A DNA stretch of 46,706 nt, taken from Acinetobacter sedimenti (GTDB taxonomy: Bacteria; Pseudomonadota; Gammaproteobacteria; Pseudomonadales; Moraxellaceae). Of this stretch, positions 1 through 7,554 are shown piece by piece. The notes under the pieces are model-generated. The model was not told where the DNA came from. It saw only the letters and a program-made list of their open reading frames with translations, and did no database searches. Location of the stretch: positions 1 through 46,706 of the forward strand of contig NZ_JAKUML010000019.1 in the NCBI RefSeq assembly GCF_022601685.1. The letters run 5' to 3'. Made by a program: the position numbers and the translations under genes. The stretch's first letter is position 1. Every line of letters starts with the position of its first letter.

Positions 1-60
1 CATCGACATGAAAACCTCTATGCTAAACTACTCAAAGAATTAAGAGAGAATCCACTCTAA
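1..60 (+). CDS. 3' end of an unidentified gene (partial)
   Basis: Frame 1 is open from the window edge and ends in TAA at 58-60, giving a charged, leucine-rich tail of 19 residues ending in RENPL. The composition (lysine, glutamate and leucine rich, amphipathic) looks coding, but 19 residues are too few to name a family. No clear terminator follows; the next 130 bases are very AT rich. It could be a chance open frame. Confidence 0.4.
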   Translation, partial: HRHENLYAKLLKELRENPL

Positions 61-192
61 AGTTATCTAGACCCTTTGTTATAAAATTTTTTTAAAAACA
101 TGACATTTGCCATATTTTTACTATAGATCGTAAGATTACATGTCGTTGATTATAAAATCAACAGTCAAATATATTTTCTGTAATAAAATTAA

Positions 193-393
193 TCACATAT
201 ATACCCAAAGCGTTTCTTGATCATCCATACCTAGAACAAATGTACGGTCATTATCACTTTTCACAACCACATGATCATTAAGCACCAAAAGTACTTTCAG
301 TAATGTACCTTCATCATACTGGATATCTTCGTGACCATCTTTAGAGAGTACCAACGTATCTTTAAGCACGATCAGTTCATTTACATGATGCAT
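193..393 (-). CDS. hypothetical small protein, 66 aa
   Basis: I do not recognise a family. The protein is acidic and alternates hydrophobic and charged residues (ELIVLKDTLVLSKDG, LLKVLLVLNDHVVVK), which suggests a small all-beta fold. There is no signal peptide or membrane segment. The start is the ATG at 391-393, because a strong ribosome binding site (GGGAGG on the minus strand, 401-406) lies 7 bases upstream. An upstream in-frame TTG at 406-408 overlaps that site and is unlikely to be used. The gene is transcribed alone, away from ahcY. Two 14-base direct repeats lie about 130-160 bases upstream and could be regulatory. Confidence 0.6.
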   Translation of the reverse strand: MHHVNELIVLKDTLVLSKDGHEDIQYDEGTLLKVLLVLNDHVVVKSDNDRTFVLGMDDQETLWVYM

Positions 394-519
394 ATTAAGA
401 CCTCCCAAAAGTTAGAAATTTGAACTCTTACTGAATATATTAGGGTGAAACCTTTTGATTAAAACCTTTTAAGCGTAAAGTTTTAAGGGTGTTTTATTAT
501 CAAATCCACCGATCAATTA

Positions 520-553
520 CACATTTCTACGTTTTATTTCACATTTTTACGTT
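520..553. repeat. pair of 14-bp direct repeats, exactly 20 bp apart
   Basis: CACATTTCTACGTT (520-533) and CACATTTTTACGTT (540-553) differ at one base, and their starts are 20 bp apart, about two helical turns. This spacing is typical of tandem binding sites for a dimeric or cooperative regulator. They lie between the two minus-strand ORFs, upstream of the 66-aa gene. The rest of 409-605 shows only a weaker AAACCTTTT direct repeat (450-474). A function is inferred only. Confidence 0.4.
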
Positions 554-605
554 GTATGAAGATTAGGTTTAAATCGTGTTTCGGCTTAAAGTTTTTCTCT
601 ATGAT

Positions 606-857
606 TTAAAACTGTGTTGCAGAGACTTTTTTCACCTCGCCATCCCAATATAAAGACAATAACTCGTCGGCATCACGTTCAATTGTGACATTGAATCTAT
701 CAATCGATTTTGCACAATTCGCACCTGTTTTCAAAATATAGAAAAGTCCTGAATAAACCCCATAACTTTCTCCTCGATCAATGACCTTTTGAATATTCTG
801 ATCGACACAATGCGCTTTGGCAACCTCTTGTCCAAGCCCTAGAGAACCGCCAACCAA
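606..857 (-). CDS. hypothetical protein, possibly an interrupted gene
   Basis: The product is not recognised. The open frame ends at 606 and carries two cysteines (KAHCVDQ, GANCAKS) and acidic stretches, so it looks like a folded secreted or cytoplasmic domain. The only standard start in the frame is a TTG at 855-857 with no ribosome binding site. The frame stays open upstream to 923 without any ATG or GTG. It is then closed by a TAA (924-926) that follows an ATG-led heptapeptide MSLWFLG (ATG at 945-947). The simplest reading is a gene whose beginning was lost or interrupted, but use of the TTG cannot be excluded. Confidence 0.35.
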   Translation of the reverse strand: MVGGSLGLGQEVAKAHCVDQNIQKVIDRGESYGVYSGLFYILKTGANCAKSIDRFNVTIERDADELLSLYWDGEVKKVSATQF

Positions 858-978
858 AGGCTGATATTGATGAGAAATTTTCGTCTCTGTATACAGCTCA
901 ATTTTTTGAATATTTATTAAAGTTTAACCGAGAAACCACAATGACATTGCAATTTCTTGTGAATTTTCTCGATTTTCA

Positions 979-1007
979 TTGGCATTAAAAATAATTCTCA
1001 GTACAAT
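979..1007 (+). promoter_or_regulatory. sigma70-type promoter of the ahcY leader
   Basis: The -35 box TTGGCA (979-984) and -10 box TACAAT (1002-1007) are separated by exactly 17 bp. The expected transcription start, about 1013-1016, coincides with the first base pair of the riboswitch at 1017. This agreement supports both calls. Confidence 0.7.
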
Positions 1008-1013
1008 ATTTGC

Positions 1014-1165
1014 CACGTCGAGGGATGCTGCGACTTTTTTACAGACTGACTTTTAACAAAGAAAGCTTGCAAAGGCAGTAATGTGAAATCGCTAGGCTCG
1101 ACAGATTCGAAGAAATACTATTCCAAATAGCAAGTTCGAAACAAATCAATAACGGCATCCGCGAA
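1014..1165 (+). promoter_or_regulatory. S-adenosylhomocysteine (SAH) riboswitch
   Basis: The leader of ahcY has the SAH riboswitch architecture. P1 is a perfect 6-bp helix, GTCGAG (1017-1022) with CTCGAC (1097-1102). The conserved GAGGGATGCTGCGAC segment follows at 1020-1034, and the GCTAGGCTCG segment is at 1091-1100. The downstream AACGGCATCC (1151-1160) supplies GCATCC (1155-1160), which pairs with GGATGC (1023-1028) to form the pseudoknot. A side hairpin with TTCGAA arms spans about 1107-1140. In the known family SAH binding turns expression on, so accumulating SAH would raise AhcY, the enzyme that removes it. The 858-1200 interval contains only this element, its promoter and the upstream open frame. 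Confidence 0.85.
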
Positions 1166-1200
1166 CAGAATGATCATCACCAAAATATTAGGAGATCCTG

Positions 1201-2583
1201 ATGAACGCGGTTAATCCTGCATTTACAGATTATAAAGTTGCCGACATTTCACTTGCTGATTACGGTCGTAAAGAAATCAAACTTGCCGAAGCTGAAATGC
1301 CTGCGTTAATGGGCTTGCGCAAACGCTATTCTGCTGAAAAACCACTTGCTGGTGCAAAAATCCTCGGCTGTATCCACATGACGATTCAGACTGCAGTTCT
1401 AATCGAAACATTGGTTGAACTCGGCGCAGAAGTACGTTGGACTTCATGTAATATCTTCTCTACCCAAAACCACGCTGCTGCTGCGATCGCTGCCAGTGGC
1501 GTACCTGTATTCGCTTGGAAAGGCGAAACAGAAGAAGAATATATGTGGTGCTTAGAACAACAAATCAATGTTGACGGCTCACCGTGGGATGCCAATATGA
1601 TTTTGGATGATGGTGGTGATTTAACCGCACTTGTCCATGAAAAGTACCCTGCACTTTTAGAACGTATTCACGGCATTACTGAAGAAACCACAACAGGTGT
1701 CGCACGTCTGATCGAAATGTGGAAAGATGGTTCACTCAAAGTTCCTGCGATCAACGTCAATGACTCTGTGACCAAATCTAAAAATGACAATAAATACGGT
1801 TGCCGTCATTCTCTAAATGATGCGATCAAACGTGGTACGGACATGCTTCTTTCTGGTCGCCGTGCATTGGTGATTGGTTATGGCGATGTCGGTAAAGGTT
1901 CTGCGCAATCGCTTCGTCAAGAAGGCATGATCGTTCGTGTCACTGAGATTGATCCAATCTGTGCAATGCAAGCGTGCATGGACGGTTTTGAAGTAGTTTC
2001 TCCATATAAAAATGGCGTACAAACTGGTAATAAAGCCGACATTAACTTAGATTTATTGAAAAATACTGATTTGATCGTGACTACGACTGGTAACTACCAC
2101 GTTTGCGACGCTGCAATGCTGGATACCTTAAAAGCAGGTGCTGTAGTCTGTAATATTGGTCACTTTGATACCGAGATTGATACTGCATATTTGCGTAATT
2201 ACAAATGGGTTGAAGTCAAACCACAAGTGCATCAAGTTTATCGTTCAGAGAATGAAAATGATTATTTAATCTTATTATCTGAAGGTCGTTTGGTGAACTT
2301 GGGTAATGCAACAGGTCACCCATCACGTGTCATGGACGGCTCTTTTGCCAACCAAGTCTTGGCACAAATGCACTTATTTGCTGAGAAATTTGCCGATTTA
2401 TCTGCGGAAGACAAAGCCAAACAGATTCGTGTCGAAGTTTTACCGAAGAAATTGGATGAAGAAGTTGCAGCTGCAATGGTCTTAGGTTTTGGTGGTGTGT
2501 TGACACAATTGACCACAACGCAAGCAGACTACTTAGGCGTTGCTGTTGAAGGTCCATTCAAAACTGACGCTTATAAATACTGA
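1201..2583 (+). CDS. ahcY: adenosylhomocysteinase (SAH hydrolase)
   Basis: The enzyme reversibly hydrolyses S-adenosylhomocysteine to adenosine and homocysteine in the cytoplasm. This removes the inhibitory product of all SAM-dependent methylations and feeds the methionine cycle. At 460 residues it has the usual bacterial length. Visible signatures are [21 protein letters not shown], carrying the catalytic lysine and aspartate region, and the NAD-binding GYGDVGKG at about residues 226-233. The C-terminus FKTDAYKY is the typical ending that reaches into the neighbouring subunit. The start ATG has AGGAG at about 1191-1195. It is the first gene behind the SAH riboswitch and probably shares transcripts with metF and rsmE. 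Confidence 0.97.
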   Translation: MNAVNPAFTDYKVADISLADYGRKEIKLAEAEMPALMGLRKRYSAEKPLAGAKILGCIHMTIQTAVLIETLVELGAEVRWTSCNIFSTQNHAAAAIAASGVPVFAWKGETEEEYMWCLEQQINVDGSPWDANMILDDGGDLTALVHEKYPALLERIHGITEETTTGVARLIEMWKDGSLKVPAINVNDSVTKSKNDNKYGCRHSLNDAIKRGTDMLLSGRRALVIGYGDVGKGSAQSLRQEGMIVRVTEIDPICAMQACMDGFEVVSPYKNGVQTGNKADINLDLLKNTDLIVTTTGNYHVCDAAMLDTLKAGAVVCNIGHFDTEIDTAYLRNYKWVEVKPQVHQVYRSENENDYLILLSEGRLVNLGNATGHPSRVMDGSFANQVLAQMHLFAEKFADLSAEDKAKQIRVEVLPKKLDEEVAAAMVLGFGGVLTQLTTTQADYLGVAVEGPFKTDAYKY

Positions 2584-2591
2584 TGATTGAG

Positions 2592-2649
2592 CAATGCTAG
2601 TCGTTAGCATTGACGTATTTAGCGAATCTTGATTCATTCAGGATTCGCT
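2592..2649 (+). promoter_or_regulatory. two tandem hairpins between ahcY and metF
   Basis: Hairpin 1 is perfect: CAATGCTA (2592-2599), a 5-base loop, TAGCATTG (2605-2612). Hairpin 2 has arms AGCGAATC (2621-2628) and GATTCGCT (2642-2649), extendable inward, followed by only TTTT. Hairpin 2 could be a weak terminator or attenuator that lowers metF relative to ahcY, or an RNA-processing or stability structure. Confidence 0.45.
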
Positions 2650-2692
2650 TTTCAAAATCATTTGTTCGGAAAATACAAATTAAGGACAGCTC

Positions 2693-3529
2693 ATGTCAAA
2701 ACGTATTCCCATTTCTTTTGAATTCTTCCCACCAAAAACTGATATTGGCGCAGAAAAACTTCGTGCAGTCCATCAAGAGCTACAACAACTCAACCCTGAG
2801 TTTTTCTCTATCACCTATGGCGCAGGTGGCTCAACACGTGAGCGTACTTTAGCGGCAATTGATGATTTTAATGGCAAAGGTACAGCAGTTGCCCCACACC
2901 TTTCTTGTATCGGCGATGACAAAGCTCGAATTGCAGAGTTGCTTGATCTTTACAAAGCTAAAGGCATTGACCGTATCGTTGCACTACGTGGCGACCTTCC
3001 TTCAGGTCAGGTTGGACTCGGTGAGCTACCTTATGCACAGGATTTAGTGCGATTTATTCGTGAGCATTCAGGCGATCATTTTCATATTGAAGTGGCTGCT
3101 TATCCTGAGATGCATCCGCAAGCTGATTCATTTGACAATGACATCAAACGCTTCGTAGAAAAGGCGAATGCTGGAGCAAATGCCGCAATTACCCAGTTAT
3201 TCTTCAATCCTGATGCTTATTTTTATTTCTGTGAAAGTGTGGAAAAAGCTGGAATTAATATTCCAATCGCACCAGGAATCATGCCAATTACCAATGCCAG
3301 TAGCTTGATTCGCTTCGCTGATAGTACAGGTGCAGACATTCCACGTTGGATTCGTAAACAACTGGCTTCTTATGGCGATGACAATCAAAGTATTCAAGCA
3401 TTTGGTCATGAAGTCGTATTTAAACTATGTGAGCGTTTGATCGCAGGCGGTGCACCAAGTTTGCACTTTTATAGCATGAACCAAACTGAGCCGACACGCC
3501 GGCTTGTTATTGATTTAGGCTTAAACTAA
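2693..3529 (+). CDS. metF: 5,10-methylenetetrahydrofolate reductase
   Basis: MetF is an FAD enzyme that reduces 5,10-methylene-THF to 5-methyl-THF, the methyl donor for methionine synthesis from homocysteine. The 278-residue length and TIM-barrel signatures fit: ISFEFFPPKT at the N-terminus with the catalytic-region glutamate, SITYGAGGSTRERT, then IVALRGDLPSG, and a C-terminal half with AITQLFFNPDAYF and IAPGIMPITN. The ATG follows AAGGA by a normal spacing. It lies 109 bp after ahcY on the same strand, so the riboswitch may also control it. It uses the carbon skeleton that AhcY releases. Confidence 0.96.
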   Translation: MSKRIPISFEFFPPKTDIGAEKLRAVHQELQQLNPEFFSITYGAGGSTRERTLAAIDDFNGKGTAVAPHLSCIGDDKARIAELLDLYKAKGIDRIVALRGDLPSGQVGLGELPYAQDLVRFIREHSGDHFHIEVAAYPEMHPQADSFDNDIKRFVEKANAGANAAITQLFFNPDAYFYFCESVEKAGINIPIAPGIMPITNASSLIRFADSTGADIPRWIRKQLASYGDDNQSIQAFGHEVVFKLCERLIAGGAPSLHFYSMNQTEPTRRLVIDLGLN

Positions 3530-3558
3530 GCGTGAACTATTAATTTGAGAATGAAATC

Positions 3559-4287
3559 ATGAACCGTTTCTATATGGAGAGCTCGCTCACTGTTGGTGAA
3601 CACGTTCAATTATCAGAAACGGTTTTCCATCATTGGGTACGTGTACTCCGCGCCAAAGTGGGTGATCAAGCGACGCTATTTAATGGCCTGGAATTTAACG
3701 GTTTAGGCGGTGAATATCTGGTTGAATTAACTCAGATTGAAAAAAAGTCCGCAACCGTTCAAGTGCTTTCATTTGATCCAATCAATCGTGATTTGCCGAT
3801 CAAAGTTACGCTAGGACAAGTGATGAGTAAAGGCGATCGCATGGATTATGTGATTCAGAAATCTACCGAGCTCGGCGTATCAGAAATTCAACTTCTCACC
3901 AGTGAACGCTGTGAGATGCGCCTAAAATATGACCGTGATCAAAAGAAAATCGAACATTGGCAAAGTGTTGCAATCGCAGCCTGCGAGCAATGTGGACTAA
4001 ATCTCGTACCGAAGATTTTGCCACCTTTATCTGTAAATGAATGGATTGACAGCGTAGATACTGAAGTAAAACTCATCATGACTTTAGCAGATCAACCATT
4101 TCAATTTTCTGATGAAAAGCCAAAATCAATCGCTCTACTCGTTGGCCCTGAAGGCGGTCTAAGTCAAAGTGAGATTGATTTTGCCCTCGCAAAGCAGTTT
4201 CAAGCTTGGACGATCGGTAAACGTGTTCTACGCACAGAAACCGCCCCTATAGCCGCACTGGGTGTCATCAATCAATATTTCGTGTAA
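3559..4287 (+). CDS. rsmE: 16S rRNA (uracil1498-N3)-methyltransferase RsmE
   Basis: RsmE is a SPOUT-class, SAM-dependent enzyme that methylates U1498 of 16S rRNA in the assembled 30S subunit. The 242-residue protein begins MNRFYME, as the family does. It has the PUA-like N-terminal part (HHWVRVLRAKVGD), then KGDRMDYVIQKSTELGVSEI. The SPOUT knot signatures LLVGPEGGLS (about 194-203) and IGKRVLRTETAPIAAL follow near the end. It starts 29 bp after metF, so co-transcription with ahcY-metF is likely; RsmE itself produces SAH. The ribosome binding site is weak (GAGAATGAAATC). No terminator was seen in 4288-4471. Confidence 0.94.
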   Translation: MNRFYMESSLTVGEHVQLSETVFHHWVRVLRAKVGDQATLFNGLEFNGLGGEYLVELTQIEKKSATVQVLSFDPINRDLPIKVTLGQVMSKGDRMDYVIQKSTELGVSEIQLLTSERCEMRLKYDRDQKKIEHWQSVAIAACEQCGLNLVPKILPPLSVNEWIDSVDTEVKLIMTLADQPFQFSDEKPKSIALLVGPEGGLSQSEIDFALAKQFQAWTIGKRVLRTETAPIAALGVINQYFV

Positions 4288-4471
4288 TTCATTTCCATAA
4301 ATTTTAAAAAGAACTTGATTTTATAGACGCTAAATTGTAACTTTAGAACTGACGGATTGTTTTCTATTTTATCCTGAATTAACTCATTAAAATATAAATA
4401 TTTAACCGTAATGATTAAGTTTTTTTTGCTTTTAGCATGAGTTTTCGCCATTCTAGGGACATGATGAAATA

Positions 4472-7369
4472 ATGGATAACAGGCAACTCAATTTAATGCT
4501 TAATTCTTCAAAAGATGAAGAGCAACTTAAGAGCTTTAAGTCGCTGTATTATTATCGTGTCTTTCAATACATATTCCTATCTCTTACCCTCCTCGTATTT
4601 ATAATCAACCTATTTCTTAATTTTGAAAGTTTTTCAGTTACTACAACCTTATGGGGTTTTATTACGACTGTTACTATTCTGATTTCGCTACTGATTAACC
4701 AATCTTTACTATTAGAATTACCAAGAAAGTCCTTATCTGTAAAAACCTATCTCTCTGCGAGCGCTTTTTTAAATGGCGCATTATTTGCGATTTGTGTTGC
4801 ATTAATTAGCAACCACCTAGAGTACAAGGTTGATCACTCACATATTGAGATGATGACTTTAGTTATAGCCTCTGTACTGATTCTTCACACTTCTGCGCTA
4901 GTGTTATTGACACACTATTACTATGTTTTTTTACTATTCTTCTCGCCAAGTGTATTATCACTACTTAGTGTGAATGAGTTATCTAGTAGTCAACAACTTA
5001 CCCTTATTGATTTTATTAGCTTCATTACCTATGGTGCTTGCTTACTGTTCATGGCACGTATGATCCATAATCGTAGAAATGAATATTATTCTCTAATTGA
5101 GAGTAATAAAAGTTTACTCTCAACAAACAATGATAATACTTCGACAATAAACCATCTTTCAGTCGAGCTAGACGCAGAAAAGCAGATGGCTATGCGCATT
5201 CGTGAAGAGCTTGAAACTAACAATATCTTGTTAGAGCAAAAAGTTAAGCAGCGTACAGCGGATATTGAAAGTATCAATGCAAAACTGGAACGCTCACATC
5301 AAAACCTCGAATTAGCACATGAAACCGCTGGTATCGCATCTTGGGATTGGGATATTGAAAATCAGAAAATTGAAACGAGTAATTTCCCGCAGATTTTCGG
5401 CTACAACATCAAAAATGTAGAGCATTATATTTCTCACTTACATGATTTTATTCATGCCGAGGACTTAGAGCATGTAAAAGAAATTATGCGCGAGCACTTG
5501 CGTGGCAATGAAGACCGCTATGAAGCGACCTTTCGAGTGTATCACCCAACAGAACGTTGGATATGGGTACATGATCTTGGTCGTATCACACAACGTGATT
5601 CCGAAACAAATCGTGCACTGCGTATGGTCGGTATTCGTCGCAATATTCAAAATGAGAAAAAAGCAGAAGAGAGTTTAAAACTCTCAGCAAGTGTCTTTAA
5701 AAAGGCTGCACAAGGAATTTTTGTACTTGATGACAAGCTCAACTATGTCGATGTCAATCCATTTTATCTCAAGCTCATTGAATCTAATGAGGATCAAATC
5801 ATTGGTCGTCATGCCTTTGATATTTTGAAAAGCTCTAATGTCGATGCTCAGCGCATAAATTTAACGATTTTGCGTCAGCTGATGAGCACAGGTGAGTTTG
5901 AAGGAGAAGTTGTTGAGGTGTTGCGTTCTGGGCGAGAAATTCCGCTTTGGATGCATATCAACGGCATTCGAGATAGCCACAATAATATCACGCAGTATAT
6001 CGGCATCGTCACTGACCTGACAGAGCGCAAAGCCTCTGAAAAACGTTTATCTTATCTGGAAACCTACGACACGCTCACAGATTTACCGAACCGTACCTAC
6101 TTCAACAATCTCATTCACAGTTATTTGACCGAATCCCCAAGACTACTTAAGCGCTTTGCTGTGATTCGTATCAACTTAGATCGCTTTCGTTACCATAATG
6201 AGTATCTCACCCATCAAGGTGGTGATGAGCTGTTAAAAAAAGTAGCGAATCGCCTGCGACGCAATAACTCTGATGCCGTTGTGATTGCACGACTTAATGC
6301 AGACGATTTTGCCATGATTTTAGAAGTCAAAGAAAATGTTGATGAAATCACTGACAGTGCGAAGAAAATACTCGAATCTTTTGAAGCGCCGTTTCATGTG
6401 CAAAATAAAGAACTGATGTTGAATATTTCCATCGGCGCAGCGATCTACCCTGATCATGGTCGCCAAATGGACAGCTTAAACAACTACGCTGAGCTTGCTT
6501 TGTTAGAAGCAAAACGTATCGGCGGCAATACTTTTAGAATATATCACAGCGAAAGTCGTCTCTCGACCGAAGCACGCATCAACCTAGAAGCGGAAATTCG
6601 TCGAGCCATTGCTCAAAATGAACTCGCCGTCTACTACCAACCTAAAGTCGATACAAAAACCAAAAAAGTTCATGGCTTTGAAGCACTTGTACGATGGAAT
6701 CATCCAGAGCGTGGTGTAATTCCACCTGCACAGTTCATTCCACTTGCTGAAGAAACCAGTCTAATCACCGACATCGGTCGTGTGGTCTTAGAACAAACTT
6801 GCGCTCAAATCAAAGTTTGGAATGATTTGGGGTATCAAGATATTGCGGTTTCGGTCAATATCGTTGTGCAACAAATACAACGTGGAAGTTTGGTTGAGGA
6901 AATTGATTGTCTGCTACAAAAATACAAGATCAAACCACATCAGCTCCTACTTGAGATTACTGAAACTTCATTGATGGAAAATATTGATGAAGTCCGCCAA
7001 GTGATGTCTGCATTTCATCAACGTAACATCAAGATTGCACTTGATGACTTTGGTACAGGCTATTCATCATTGGCTTATTTAGGTATGTATGACTTTGATA
7101 TTATTAAAATTGATCGAAGTTTTGTCAGCAAACTCGGACAAGCCAACCAAAACGCCATTGTTCGAGCAATTATCGCCATGGCAAAAGCGATGGATAAAAA
7201 AATCGTCGCTGAAGGCGTGCAAACTCAAGCGCAATATGACTTTTTGAGCGATGAGGGCTGTGATTATTTACAAGGCTATTTGATCGCAAAACCTATGCCT
7301 GCCGATCTTGCGACTGAATTTTTAGAAATTCAAAATATTCAGCAAAATAATCCATTGAAAATGCATTAA
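4472..7369 (+). CDS. membrane PAS-PAS-GGDEF-EAL protein, probable c-di-GMP phosphodiesterase
   Basis: Residues 27-205 form about six membrane helices, followed by a charged coiled coil (about 225-280). Two PAS domains come next (about 285-395 and 400-520), then a GGDEF-family domain (about 525-690) and an EAL domain (about 700-955). The GGDEF signature is degenerate: NADDF at 609-613. The GGDE at 583-586 is only the upstream GDxLL element. The EAL domain looks intact: EAL (737-739), LEITET, DDFGTGYSS (from 858), KIDRSFV, AEGVQ, LQGY. I infer a sensor that degrades c-di-GMP, with the GGDEF domain perhaps binding GTP as a regulator. A weak TTGCTT / CATTCT promoter pair lies at 4426-4454. Confidence 0.9.
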   Translation: MDNRQLNLMLNSSKDEEQLKSFKSLYYYRVFQYIFLSLTLLVFIINLFLNFESFSVTTTLWGFITTVTILISLLINQSLLLELPRKSLSVKTYLSASAFLNGALFAICVALISNHLEYKVDHSHIEMMTLVIASVLILHTSALVLLTHYYYVFLLFFSPSVLSLLSVNELSSSQQLTLIDFISFITYGACLLFMARMIHNRRNEYYSLIESNKSLLSTNNDNTSTINHLSVELDAEKQMAMRIREELETNNILLEQKVKQRTADIESINAKLERSHQNLELAHETAGIASWDWDIENQKIETSNFPQIFGYNIKNVEHYISHLHDFIHAEDLEHVKEIMREHLRGNEDRYEATFRVYHPTERWIWVHDLGRITQRDSETNRALRMVGIRRNIQNEKKAEESLKLSASVFKKAAQGIFVLDDKLNYVDVNPFYLKLIESNEDQIIGRHAFDILKSSNVDAQRINLTILRQLMSTGEFEGEVVEVLRSGREIPLWMHINGIRDSHNNITQYIGIVTDLTERKASEKRLSYLETYDTLTDLPNRTYFNNLIHSYLTESPRLLKRFAVIRINLDRFRYHNEYLTHQGGDELLKKVANRLRRNNSDAVVIARLNADDFAMILEVKENVDEITDSAKKILESFEAPFHVQNKELMLNISIGAAIYPDHGRQMDSLNNYAELALLEAKRIGGNTFRIYHSESRLSTEARINLEAEIRRAIAQNELAVYYQPKVDTKTKKVHGFEALVRWNHPERGVIPPAQFIPLAEETSLITDIGRVVLEQTCAQIKVWNDLGYQDIAVSVNIVVQQIQRGSLVEEIDCLLQKYKIKPHQLLLEITETSLMENIDEVRQVMSAFHQRNIKIALDDFGTGYSSLAYLGMYDFDIIKIDRSFVSKLGQANQNAIVRAIIAMAKAMDKKIVAEGVQTQAQYDFLSDEGCDYLQGYLIAKPMPADLATEFLEIQNIQQNNPLKMH

Positions 7370-7441
7370 TGAAACGTCATCACAATCAAATTTCAAAGTA
7401 AAACTGCGATATTATTTGATAAAAATTAAACCCTTTAGACT

Positions 7442-7469
7442 ATTGTCGCCGTTGAGAAAATGGTATAAT
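7442..7469 (+). promoter_or_regulatory. extended -10 promoter of maeB
   Basis: A consensus TATAAT (7464-7469) is preceded by TGG, giving an extended -10 (TGnTATAAT). ATTGTC at 7442-7447 is a plausible -35 at 16 bp. It lies about 85 bp before the maeB start. The rest of 7370-7554 shows no other structure. Confidence 0.5.
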
Positions 7470-7554
7470 GATGACCTTAAAAATTAAGTGTAATTTATTT
7501 TGTGATTGATGGGTCAGATTCCTGCCCCGATTTGGTATCCGCATAGAGAGTAAG

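Noticed and set aside
2610..2852. 80-codon plus-strand frame over the start of metF
   Set aside because: Overlaps metF in another frame and would use non-coding sequence; metF is certain.
6212..6235. HQGGDELL as the GGDEF active site
   Set aside because: It aligns with the conserved GDxLL element; the true signature position reads NADDF.
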